From NCBI GenBank assembly GCA_017871115.1, contig JAFCIZ010000006.1, positions 3,720,001 through 3,784,000 of the forward strand: a stretch of 64,000 nt of DNA, in the 5' to 3' direction. Position 1 is the first letter of the stretch, and every line of letters starts with the position of its first letter. Position numbers and translations under genes: made by a program. A model generated the notes under the pieces. That model saw only the letters and a list, made by a program, of their open reading frames with translations. It had not been told where the DNA came from and made no database searches. The stretch is from Cunninghamella blakesleeana (lineage: Eukaryota; Mucoromycota; Mucoromycetes; Mucorales; Cunninghamellaceae). Below, piece after piece: positions 13,138-25,182 of this stretch.

Positions 13138-13724
13138 AAAATAATAAAATTAGATTAAAAAGAAGTGTAAATAATTTACATTATGTTTATAAAAAAATTA
13201 TAAATAAATAGTAATACAAGGCTAAAACAAACAAATGGAAAAATGACATATATATACAATTATACATAAATATGTACCTAAACAAAATAAATTGTGATTG
13301 GATATATAATCACATAAAGAATTAAAAAAAGGCAACATTTTATACATATATGAATCAATACTAATTTAGAGGAATGAAGTGATATAGATTAGCATCATTT
13401 CACCCAAAAAGAAATTGACGATGCATTATTTATAAAAACGAATTACATCAAAGAAAAAGGAACTTCCTTTTCTTAAAAAGGGTATAGATAGGATTGTGTT
13501 GATTTAACGAAAAAAGCGCCTATCTATTGAAATTCCGACATATTGATGAAGATGAAGAAAATATAAGATTTATGCAAGTTATATTTATATATATAATTTA
13601 TACATAAAGCATCCTTTTATTAACCACTTGTTAATAATTATATATAGTAATAATGTTTAAAAAAAATCTTTAAAAAAAAAAAATAAAGTATAATAAAATA
13701 TATTATACTTAAAAAAAATATGAG

Positions 13725-13755
<31 letters not shown>

Positions 13756-13909
13756 GATAAGAGATAATTAAAATGGTTATTTTAGTTTATCAATCTTTTA
13801 AACTTTTTTTTCTTCCGTTTTTTAAAAAGTTTTATATTTTTTTTAAACTGTTAAGTTTTTTATGGGTTTATGAATAGGGTAGAAGAGGAGACTTATTCAG
13901 TAAAAATTT
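13138..13909. other. convergent intergenic region
   Basis: AT-rich 3' flanks of MED31 and of the small charged protein, with poly-A tracts (for example about 13733-13755). No gene was seen. Confidence 0.5.
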
Positions 13910-14512
13910 TTAAACCATAGCAGAGCGAGGAGGTAAACAGGAATGATCATTTGTGATTTTATCAAGGAAAAGCTGTTGTTTTTTTTTTTGTTCACTTGCT
14001 AACTTTTTCTTTTGATCTTGTCTAGCCTTTCTTTCTTGATATCTTCGTTCTTGTCGAGAGATTTTTTTAGGTGTAGGAAGAATGTTTTCTTTGTTATTAT
14101 CATTATCATCCTTTATAGTAGTTGTTGAAGTAGTGGTGGTCGAAGTGATCCCATCATCTTTTTCCTTTATTTCTTCTTTTTCTTTTTCTACTACCTCTAC
14201 TTCATTTTCTTCATCTTTTTTGATTTTTTTATTACTGCTATTTATTTGAAGATTTTTTTCTACTTTTTTATTCTTCTTACTCTTTTCATGATAGGGATCA
14301 GATGTTTTCGAATGAATATTCTTTTGATTATCATCATTTTTATTATTATGTTGTTGTTGATTTAATTGTGAAGTAAGTATTTGAACCCAGCCATCTTCTT
14401 CATTCACCTCCAACAGTGGAGGTTTATTATTGTAATATAGTTCCTTTGTATAAATTTCATCATGTTGTGTTATGTTATTATTATTAGTATTTGTAAACCA
14501 AGAAAAGACCAT
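13910..14512 (-). CDS. small charged protein with LIR-like motif
   Basis: A single exon of 200 residues. I do not recognise the family. Near the N-terminus, after a polar stretch, there is an acidic segment followed by Trp and a hydrophobic residue (EVNEEDGWVQIL, about 36-47). The W-x-x-I core with acidic residues before it fits the LIR/AIM consensus that binds Atg8/LC3. The middle is low-complexity Lys/Glu/Thr/Asp. The C-terminus is a basic helix (SRQERRYQERKARQDQKKK) that would form a coiled coil or bind nucleic acid. The opening MVFSWFTN is followed by Asn repeats. The open frame from ATG to stop and the ordered motifs support a real gene; the autophagy link is inference. Confidence 0.6.
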   Translation of the reverse strand: MVFSWFTNTNNNNITQHDEIYTKELYYNNKPPLLEVNEEDGWVQILTSQLNQQQHNNKNDDNQKNIHSKTSDPYHEKSKKNKKVEKNLQINSSNKKIKKDEENEVEVVEKEKEEIKEKDDGITSTTTTSTTTIKDDNDNNKENILPTPKKISRQERRYQERKARQDQKKKLASEQKKKQQLFLDKITNDHSCLPPRSAMV

Positions 14513-15544
14513 ATAGAAGAAGAAGAAGAAGAAGAAGAAGAAAAGAAAAAGAAATTGAAAAATGTGATATAATCTTATTTATAATTAAAAAAAAAAAAAA
14601 AAAAAAAAAAAACCCAGTTTAAAAATGAATTTGGAGAGAGTCATGATCATCATCTTTTTTTTAGTGCTAAGTTATACGAGAATAATTTTTAGTAACAATA
14701 TTTTTTTTTTTTTTTTTTTCGCAGCTTATAATATATAACCCGTTCAATATATAAAAAACCTCACCAATCAATTTTCCATTAAGATAACGTGATAAATGAA
14801 TTTTTCTCTTGTTTCCCCGATTATAAATTTTATATTTTATGCAATTAATGATATGTAGAATGGCCCTTGTAACTATATATTTTTTATTACCCTCCCTTAA
14901 AATAACGTTGACCCTTTAAATAACCATTTTGAATATTTATAAACTAAATAAATACTAAATTAAAAAAATAAAAATAGGCTGAACTATTTAAAAAAAAAGA
15001 AAAAATGATACTAATAAATAGATGGTCATATGATGTAAAAATTTTGGGTTAGGGTAGGTATTACAATATATATGCAATGACCACTTTGGTTAAAAATTTA
15101 TATTTATATTTATATATAATCTCGTTCTTTTTTCTATATAAAAAACGTAAAAAACAAAATATCTTATAATTTTTTTTTCATGGGGGAACTAAACGGTGCT
15201 TTGTACATATACATACCTATATACCCTCCTTAAGAAGCACGTGTAATTGGTCACATTTTCATATTGGCTAATAATGATTCATACTTATAAAATTATCCCA
15301 AGTACGTATCAAATCACATGCCTTTCAAGCTTGGCCTCATTGTCGTTATAATGTTATTCATTCGTTCAATTATAGATGTTTATGTAGTGTAGTGCGTTTA
15401 ATATTCTATAATAATAGTTACATAATATACGATGACGGAAAAAAATAATATTTAAAATTGAATCCAATTATTTTAATATATAAGCCGGTAAATCTTTCCT
15501 TTATAAACAATATTAAAAAATAACACTAGTAAATAATAAATAAT
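14513..15544. other. intergenic region between tandem minus-strand genes
   Basis: A GAA/AAG tract lies just upstream of the 14512 start (about 14517-14540), followed by poly-A (about 14587-14611) and poly-T (about 14700-14719). The rest is unremarkable AT-rich sequence. No gene was seen. Confidence 0.45.
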
Positions 15545-17179
15545 TTATTGTAATTTAAGACAACTGGGATGAAAAGAATCACCAACCCATCGTGATATTT
15601 GTTTCATTAACTGGATTTTAAAGTGACCTGAAGCTTCGTATCTTAAGTCATATAACGTACATAAATTCATAAGCGTTACTTCACATGTTCCTGCTGAGGT
15701 TGGGTTTTGTTGAATCATTTTATCTAATAATGATAATGCATTTGGTAAGTCACCTAAATAAACATGGCATACTGCTAGGTTGTTGACTGCCTATAGTTAC
15801 AGTAAAATAAGTATATTGAAATAAAAAGACCATTTAATGCTACTTTATTTTTCCTCTCACATATATTTTAAAAAAATATGTATCCATATAACTACTTACG
15901 ACCAAGTTTTCATTATTTTGTTGAATGACTTGTTCCAAAATTTCTTTTGCCTTTGTCCATTCTCCTTTACCAATAAATAAATAAGCTCTATAATATATAT
16001 ATATACAGTTGAGTACAATCAATTCATTTTTTAATATGTTTATTCATTTTTTAATATGTTTATTCATTGTTTTATTCATTATTTATATTATGCTTACCTA
16101 TTCATTTTAATAGTTTCTTGTAGCACATGTTGTTTTTCTTTAAGTGAATCTTGTAAAGATTCTATTTGGGTATACATTTTTTCGGCTGAATCAAGATCAC
16201 CTAACTAAATAAGCATTCAGTATATATAATAATAATAAGTAAGTTTATCTATCATTTTTTCTTTTTGTTTAGCATCAAATAATATATGTGTACATACCTG
16301 TAAATACAAACGACCTAAGCTTGATAGTAAATCTATTTTGACACCGTTATCACTAGTAGAGGAGGAGGATACTTTATCGAATATAGTACTTAATAATTTA
16401 GACGCTGAATGATAATCATTTATTTGAATGAATTGAGTGACTAAAATCATATACACTTGAATTTCTCGATGGTGATCTTGACTATTTTTTTGACATTGAA
16501 TAGCTAATAGTGATAATCTTTCCAATGTAATCAAATGGTGTTGCAATTTGATTGGTAAAATTGCCCATAAAACACGCATTTCAAAGGGCATACAATGATG
16601 ATATTGTAATTGCTGGAAATCTCCCATCTTTTCAAATTCTGCTGATGCTAGTTGATATAATCCTAATTGATATAAGGCTAATAATCGGATATACCATAGC
16701 TATTAAAATAAGAATAAGAATAATAGTAATAAAATGTATTATTAAAGCCGTATTGAAAATTAACTTTTGCAATTACATTTTAATTTATATATATTTATTC
16801 TTGTTTTACCTGAAATATAGTCTCTAAGTCAGTTGGTGAAGTTTGTACTAATTTTTGTCGAGCATACCTTGCTACAGATTTCCAATGATTATTCATCTAT
16901 GATAATCAAATATATATATATATATATATATATAAATGAGTATCCGATATTAACACCACCGCTTTTTTTTGTCACTCTTTAATTTATTTTTATTTCATAA
17001 ATATATATACTTACCACCATTGTTACTAACACGTCTGGTTTATTATCATCATCCAATCCGTGCTGTTGTATTTGCTGTGTTGTTTGTCTTGCTGGTTTTT
17101 GATCAGGAGGAACATATCTCTCGAGTAAATCAGTAAAAGCGTCTGTCTAGATTAAACATTAATATATGTATTACTTACC

Positions 17180-17214
<35 letters not shown>

Positions 17215-17487
17215 TATCATAATTACTATTATTCAATTATTATTTTCTTGTTTTACCATTGGAATATCATAAAAAGAATTATTGCTTGTTAGTATATGAC
17301 CAAGAGAGGATGAAGATGGTACTGATGTATTTCTTAAAAGTGGTGTAGAGCTAAGCGATTCTGGAACTATAGAAGGTGAAGCAATATCCATTGATGTTGT
17401 TGGTGTCATAGCTGATGATGACATAGCTGGAGAAGGTGTTGGTGGAACACTATCAAGTAAATCTAAAGAATCTTTTGAAGGTTCCAT
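15545..17487 (-). CDS. TRAPPC12: TRAPP complex subunit 12-like TPR protein
   Basis: Seven exons on the minus strand, 17487-17257, 17146-17015, 16896-16810, 16699-16298, 16204-16098, 15987-15900 and 15790-15545, give 430 residues. Residues 1-77 are disordered and Ser/Pro/Thr-rich. The remainder is a helical TPR solenoid, including LWYIRLLALYQLGLYQLASA, RAYLFIGKGEWTKAKEILEQ and AVNNLAVCHVYLGDLPNALS. The last residues (GDSFHPSCLKLQ) match the very conserved TRAPPC12/TTC15 ending. Family knowledge: TRAPPC12 belongs to TRAPPIII-type tethering complexes in ER-Golgi traffic and autophagy. It is missing from budding yeast, so its presence supports an early-diverging fungus. All junctions keep phase. 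Confidence 0.9.
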
Positions 17488-17658
17488 TTTTTATATATAT
17501 ACTTTTTTTATAAAAAAAAAAAAAAAGGAGAGAGAGGAAAAAGATATCACGCTTAAAAAAGTATGGTGGGCTAAAACTAAAAAAAAAAAAAAGCTGATTT
17601 TTAATTATTATTATTTTATCACTTCAATTGTTTTATTACTCTTCACTTTTTCTTCTTG

Positions 17659-17696
<38 letters not shown>

Positions 17697-19117
17697 TTAA
17701 CAAAGCATACTTTATTGTACAGTTTAATAGATTCATTTACCACGATTTGAATAGTCAACTAAAATTTAATGCAAAAGAAAGTTAAGATTTGAGAATAAAT
17801 CATGCTCAATAAAATCATTTTTGAAGATAGGAACAAAATGGAAATAATGACAATTGTTAGTGATAATAAGAATATAATTACATTGTTAAGTAATATAGCT
17901 TGTATGTTGGGAAGCTATCAATAAAAAGCATCGTTACCTCCATGATTTATATCCCTATACCTATAAACTACTAAAATACTAATTATCTTTCCTAATATTT
18001 GAAATTTTAATGAAATATACAGATAAACTAATCAAAGTCTATAAAAAAAAAAACGCTGAAACAAATAATTCTGACATTATCGTCACCTCCCTACTATCTA
18101 GATAAATTAGCACCTTCTCTGGTTCCTGCTGAGTGTCGATTTGGGTATTCCAATTATATAAAATTATGTTCATTAGTTGCTACCAAAATTAGAAGGAAAA
18201 TGAGAAAAAATAGACGGTGTTTATATTAGCTAAGAAAATATTATACATTATGGGAATTCAAATAAAAAATTATACAATATATAAATATATCCAAGCTGTA
18301 CAACAAGGTGAACATTAAAACGTTTGAAGAAAGGAAAGTAGTTATCAATATAATATCAGTAGTAGTAGATTAATCTGTTATGAAGTAGTTTAAATAATGA
18401 TGGTATACCCTAATGATGAATGGAAAAATATCATCCACTTATTTAACATAAACTTTCAATGAAAGCACTATAGCATTATATACTTGTCAAATAGATGATT
18501 CCTCGTCATTTGTATACAAAAAGTAACTTAGTTTTTGCATTCTTTCAATGTTATAAAGTAAAACTCTTACTATTTTGAAATAGCGACTATCGTTACAAAT
18601 AAAAATACATTTGCATCTAACAAAAATAAAAATAAAAATAGAATTAACTAAATAGTTGTACTTTAATTTTTACTCATTCAAGTAGGTTTTATTTTATTTT
18701 AATTTTCTATATTATTATATTAAAATTTTTATATTTTTATTAGCTAAATTATTCAAGAGAAATAACATTTATATGGATTATATATTAGTTGTTTTATAAA
18801 CATGTAATTGTTTGTAATACGTTTTCAAATTAAATAAATTATACGTATTCAAACATTTGCTTACCAAGTACTCAACACCTAAATTAAAAATTTTACTAGA
18901 CCGGATGAACTAATATCCTATGATTTTTATTCGATAAAAAAAGATTGTGGAATTTAAATTTTGCAGCGAAAAATTTTGTGACTCAAATTTAAATGGATTT
19001 TTAATTCTTTTTTATTGTTTGTTATTTATTGTTTCTTTTTTTTATTTATAGTATTTCTTTTATCCTTTTTTTATTTGTAGATTAATAATATATTTACTAA
19101 TATATATAATTAATAAA
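17488..19117. other. divergent intergenic region
   Basis: About 1.6 kb between divergent genes. It contains a T-rich and ATT microsatellite area (about 17640-17700). A pyrimidine-rich leader (about 19000-19080) precedes the RNA-binding protein start. Nothing coding was seen. Confidence 0.45.
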
Positions 19118-21715
19118 ATGGCTGATGACTTTGATGATGAATTATATAATGTTTATAACGATGCTAGTGAAGTGAAATTAGATAATGTAGAAAGTTTTGA
19201 AGAAGAATTTACTGATGCGTTAGAAGGCGATACTACTTTAAATGAAAATAATCAAGAAACTTCAGAGCAACAACAAAAGCAACCACCACAGCAACAACAG
19301 CAACAACAACAGCATCAGCAGCAGCAACATAAACAGCAACATAATTATCAACAGCAAAATCAATCTATGGGAGCCAATTTAATGAATAATAATGTCATGA
19401 TGATGAATAATAATCCTAATATGGCAGCTCTACAACAAAGGTATCTTCAACAGCAATTTATGGCTGCGGCAGCGGCTCAAGCAGCAGCAGCGGCTGGTAC
19501 TAATCCAAATGTTCAAGGAAATGCCAATATGAATTTTAATCCAATGGCCAACTATATGCAGCAACTTCAAATGATGAACATGAATCCTATGCAAATGCAA
19601 CAAATGATGCAATATTATCGCCAGCAACAAATGTTTCAACAAAGGCAACAACAACAGCATAGACAACAACATCAACAACAGCAACAACAGCAACAGTTAC
19701 AACAACAAGAGCAAGCTTTAGCTGATCAACCTACCGAAGGGTAAATAGATAGACTTATATATATATATGTATTATGTTATGCTATGTTATATTTTATTTT
19801 ATTCTATCCTCCCCCTATACATTTATATATATCAATAGAAAAGAAGAGAAAGAAAAGGAAAGGGAAAAGAAAAAGAGAGAAGAGAAGACATATAAATTTG
19901 GGTATACATGTATATAAGAGTAAAGTATTCATTAAAATATGAATGATTAGCGGAAAGGGAATAAGTATATAATTACAAAAGGGTTAGGAGAGAGAGAGAG
20001 AGAGAGAAATTATTAGGGTGTATTAAAAAGAGATATAGGATTTTTGAAAAGATCAAAGTTGGCGAGTAAAAAAAAAAAGGTAATTTTTCTTGGAAAAATT
20101 TAGGTAGTTTAATTTTCTTTAGACTAATTAGGATATAGAAAAAAAAATAGCATTTTATAGATAATTAGTTAATCTACTTAATATAAAAGGATAGGAAAAA
20201 AAATAGATAGTATTTAATATAACATTATGGATTATTTAAAAGAAAAAAAATTATAAAAAATTATTTTTTTAAAAACTATGTCTTTATCACACCATATCAA
20301 TATTAATACTTTTATTAAATATATATACATATATACATATATACATATATATATATACATTAAAAATAACTGTTTTATTTTATATTATTATTTTTTACTT
20401 GGGGGAGACTGATTAAGAAATGAAATGAACAATGTGATATAATTCTACTATTTTATAAATTTGATTTTAATTCTTTCCTTATATTATATATTATATATTA
20501 TTTTTTAGAAAAATCTTTGTTGGTGGTTTAAATTGGGATACAACTGATGGTAAGAAATACAATGATCATAAAGCAAAAATAAATTAAAGAATGAGATGAA
20601 TAATTAACACGTATATATATATATACTTGTTTTTATATTTGTTTTTATTTTATTTTTCTAAAAAAAAATAGAGGGATTACGTGAGTACTTTTCAAAATAT
20701 GGTGAAATATCTAATTGTATGGTAATGCGTGATACAAACACTGGACAATCTCGAGGTTTTGGATTTTTAACAATGGTAAATCCTGATGATGTCGATAAAA
20801 TAGTTCAAGAAGAACACCATTTAGATGGAAAAAAGGTAAACATATCAACATAATTCTTTATCATTTATTTTTTTATTTTTTTAAAAAAAAGAAAAAGTAG
20901 CAATTTTAATGTTAATATATATATATATATATATATTTTTGGTTAATTTAAAAACTGTATTTATGCATAAATAGATTGATCCTAAAAGAGCCGTACCAAA
21001 AACAGAACAAGAAAAGACTGAAAAAATCTTTGTTGGAGGTATTTCACCCGATGTGACAGAAGAAGAATTTAAAGAATTTTTTGAACAATTTGGCAAAATA
21101 TTAGAATCAAGTTTAATGATGGATCGACAAACTGGAAGACCAAGAGGGTTTGGTTTTGTAACTTATGCAGAAGGTCAATCAGTTGAAAATGCATTGAATG
21201 CCAAGGATTTAAAAATTAAAGATAAACAAGTAGAAATCAAAAGAGCTATGCCTAAAACAAAGTCGTCCTCCGTATTACCTAATTCTAGATATACGACACC
21301 TACATCAACACCTACACCACCACCTTCAACAATGAGAGCACCTACACCTGGATTTAATCCAGCTGCTGCTATGATGTTTAATCGTCCTTCTCTTCCTCCA
21401 CACTCACAACAAATGAACATGAATTTTTATAATAATCCTTATCAACAACAACAACATACTGGAACGTCATCATCATCAAATCATAAAGAACAAGACAAAA
21501 ATGAAAATGAAAATAAAAGTAGTAGTAATAGTAAAAGGCATCATCATCAACATCATTCCTCTTCTTCTTCTTCATCACATCGTAGTAGAGAATCAAGTCG
21601 TGATTATCATAGATCATCAAGCCGAAATAGTAATAGTAAACATGAATCAAGTGGAGGGGGTGCTATTCATGCTTCACAATCCAATAAAAATACACCAACT
21701 TATCGACCTTATTAA
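19118..21715 (+). CDS. two-RRM RNA-binding protein, Hrp1/Nab4-like
   Basis: Four exons, 19118-19740, 20509-20549, 20672-20835 and 20975-21715, give 522 residues. Residues 1-208 are an acidic start followed by Gln, Asn, Met and Ala runs. RRM1 (about 208-280) has RNP2 KIFVGGLNW and RNP1 SRGFGFLTM. RRM2 (about 294-370) has KIFVGGISP and PRGFGFVTY, followed by VEIKRAMPK. The tail has Pro, Ser and His stretches and RS-like dipeptides (HRSRESSRDYHRSSSRNS). The RRM spacing and sequences match Hrp1/Nab4 and hnRNP A/DAZAP-type proteins, which bind UA-rich RNA in 3'-end formation and mRNA export. Gln-rich plus RRM architecture suggests condensate behaviour, which is inference. The 41-nt second exon carries the start of RRM1. 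Confidence 0.9.
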
Positions 21716-22546
21716 TAAACATATTATATATATATATGTATATGTATATAAATAACTTTGTATAATAACGAATAAATAAATAAAGATAATTTACCTTTTT
21801 TTTTAAGAAAACTATTATTATATATCTAAATAATTTTTTTATACATATATGTGTGTATGTGGATGATCATTTGAAAAAACTTTGCATTAATATAATAATA
21901 ATAATAATAGTAATAATAATAACAATAATGACTCAAAAAATATTTTGTTTCAAATAGTATTTATTAATATTATTGGTTTAATTTTATTTCTATTTTTATT
22001 TTATGTTTTATTTAAAAAGTAAAAACCTATTTATTTGATGACTATAGTTCTTTTCATATATAAATTTTATAATCAAAGATTCTACTTCTTTAAATATTTT
22101 ATTCAATATACTCCGATTATTTTTTGTGTGACAATATTTGTTCATATATTTCTTTTAAACACCATCGTTTTTTTTTATTCATTCTCTCATGTGATACATT
22201 TAATATATATAAAGTAACCATTATCAAGTACTAACAACACGCTTAATTAAAAAGAAAAAGAATAAACAATAAAAAACGTTATGGGAAGAAAAAAAGGGTG
22301 ATTTTTTTTTAAAAAAAAAAAAGGTGATAATAAAATACTGGTGACTGTTGATGAATATGTATTTTCGCGTTACGTGCATGTTGTGTGTGGAGCGGTAGAA
22401 AAAGAAGGGGATCCTTTTTTTAATTTTTTAAAAATTTTAAAAAAACTTTTTTCAATTTTTTTTATTTTCTCTTTCTTTCTTCTCTCTTTTTTTGACACCT
22501 CTTTTTCTTCTTCTTCTTTTTCTTTCTTATAGTAGGTATGATTAAT

Positions 22547-22583
<37 letters not shown>

Positions 22584-22701
22584 TAATGAATACTATACAT
22601 ATATATAAATTTATATAGAACTAAAAAATGAATAAATCTTTAATCATTTGATCATTTTTTTATTGTATTATCTTTTTTAGTCATCATCTAGATTAATAAA
22701 T
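21716..22701. other. intergenic region upstream of beta-tubulin
   Basis: It begins with the 3' end of the RRM gene (AATAAATAAATAAAG at about 21770). Sequences closer to the tubulin gene include an ATA microsatellite (about 22549-22584) and a TTC-rich stretch (about 22460-22530). No gene was recognised. Confidence 0.45.
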
Positions 22702-24822
22702 ATGAGAGAAATTATTCACGTTCAAGCTGGTAAACAATAATATGAATCAATCAATATGAAGACAAATATTAATAACAATATCTATTTTTATTGATTCTGT
22801 TAATTTCTAAAACATATATTTATAAATTATTTTATTATTTATAGGTCAATGTGGTAACCAAGTAAATATCTATAATACATTATTATTGGTTCTTTATAAA
22901 CTGATAAGATGAAGAAAATATATAAAATAGAAAAAAAAGGATAAAAGAAGGAGGGGTAGCACGTGCAGAAACATTCTATTTTTTTTTTTTTGTTTAACCT
23001 TATTTATTGTTATTTTACCTTTTTTTAACCTTTTTTTATATTTTAAAAAAATACTACTTTTTTCCTTTTTATATTAATAGATTGGTCAAAAGTTTTGGGA
23101 AACTATCTCCAGAGAACATGGCCTTGATGCTAACGGTAACTATTGTGGACAAGACGATCTTCAATTAGAACGTATCAATGTATTTTATAACGAAGGTTAT
23201 CAAGGAAAATATGTACCTCGGTAAATATATATTGAAATAGATGCACATGGAAGACAAGGGAATGGATGATCATATAAAGTGGACTTATTTATTTGGAAAA
23301 ATTTTGAGTTTTATTGAATTATCTTATTAAAATTAACACACCATTATTTTTACTATATTATATTATTTATTAATGATCATGATAATATGATTATTTTTAC
23401 AGTGCTGTTCTTGTTGATCTTGAACCTGCTACTATGGATGCTATTCGTGCAAGCCCTACCGTTGGTAAAATGTTTAGACCTGATAACTTTATTCATGCTC
23501 AATCTGGTGCTGGTAACTCTTGGGCTAAGGTAAACAATTAAGTATAAAAAAGTAAAAAAAAAAAAAAAAGAAAAAAAAAATGATGAAGAGTGAAAAAAAG
23601 AAAATGAAAAATAACCGATTATTAATTATATTTCTATTTATTTTATTTTATTTTATATATATATAATATAGGGTTATTATACCGAAGGTGCTGAATTAAT
23701 TGAATCAATTATGGATGTTGTTCGTAAAGAAGCAGAAAACACTGATTGTTTACAAGGTTTCCAATTAGCTCATTCCTTAGGTGGTGGTACAGGTTCCGGT
23801 CTTGGTTCTTTATTATTATCTAAAATCCGTGAAGAATATCCTGATCGTATTTTAAGTACTTACTCCGTTGTTCCTTCCCCTAAAGTATCCGATACTGTGG
23901 TTGAACCTTATAATGCTGTTTTATCTGTTCATCAATTAGTTGAAAATTGTGATGCTACCTTCTGTATTGATAACGAAGCCTTATATGATATATGTTTCCG
24001 TACTCTTAAATTAACCAACCCCGGTTATGATGATTTAAATCAATTGGTCTCTGCTGTCATGTCTGGTGTCTCTACCTCTTTACGTTTCCCTGGTCAATTG
24101 AACTCTGATTTACGTAAATTATGTGTCAACATGGTTCCCTTCCCCCGTCTTCATTTCTTTATGGTAGGTGTAGCTCCTTTAACTGCTCTTCATTCTCAAC
24201 AATACCGTAATTTAAGTGTTCCTGAATTAACTGCTCAAATGTTCGATGCTCGTAATATGATGGCTGCTTCTGATCCTCGCCATGGTCGTTACTTAACTGC
24301 TGCTACCATTTTCCGTGGTCGTTTATCTACCAAAGAAGTTGAAAATCAAATGTTGGCTGTTCAACAAAAGAATTCCTCCTACTTTGTAGAATGGATCCCT
24401 AATAGTGTTAAATGCTCTTTATGTGATATTCCTCCTGTTGGTTTGAAAATGAGCGGTACCTTCATTGGTAATACCACCGCTATTCAAGATCTCTTTAAAC
24501 GTGTTAATGAACAATTCACTGCTATGTTTAGACGTAAGGCTTTCTTACATTGGTTCACTTCTGAAGGCATGGATGGTAATGTTGGATTATTAATATATTA
24601 AAAAAATTAAAAGTGGTTTATTTTATATTCACCATTTATCAATCTTTACTCTATAATTGTTTTGTATATATAGAAATGGAATTCACTGAAAGTGAAAGTA
24701 ATATGCAAGATTTAGTATCCGAATATCAACAATATCAAGAAGCTACTGCTGATGATGAATATGCTGATGATGAATACCTTGAAGAAGCTGATCAAATGGA
24801 TGAAGAACCCATGGAAGAATAG
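22702..24822 (+). CDS. divergent beta-tubulin
   Basis: Six exons, 22702-22729, 22845-22861, 23081-23220, 23403-23529, 23672-24575 and 24674-24822, give 454 residues. The MREI autoregulation start, the GTP-binding GGGTGSG loop (residues 141-147) and an acidic C-terminal tail ([10 protein letters not shown]) are intact, so it should assemble with alpha-tubulin into microtubules. It differs from conserved beta-tubulins at many sites, for example SPTVGKMF with one extra residue, LGSLLLSKI and [17 protein letters not shown]. At standard position 167 it has Tyr (STYSVVPSP) and at 198 Ala ([12 protein letters not shown]); position 200 is Phe. The second exon is only 17 nt. Codons favour C-ending forms in places, as expected for high expression. 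It is probably one of several tubulin paralogues. Confidence 0.95.
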
Positions 24823-24855
<33 letters not shown>

Positions 24856-25182
24856 GCATTCTCATTTTTTTATTTTATTTTTTTAATTAATATAATTAAT
24901 CTTTTCTTATTATTGTTATTATTATTATTATTTATAAAAAAAAAAGTAAGAAAATTACAATACAAAATACAAAATAATAATAATAATAATAATATTAATA
25001 TTAATACATATATACTTTTTTTATTTTTGGCAAAAAAAGAAAAAAATAATTATTCACATTTTTAATAACATCGACTACTATTATAACAAAACCAATAACA
25101 TCAAATATAATAATATTAATAATAAAATTTTTAAATCTTTGATTTTTTTTTTTTTATAAAAATAAATAAATGCAATTATTTA
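24823..25182. other. short convergent 3' region
   Basis: TA repeats directly follow the tubulin stop (24823-24850), then A/T-rich sequence with several possible polyadenylation signals. No gene was seen. Confidence 0.5.
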
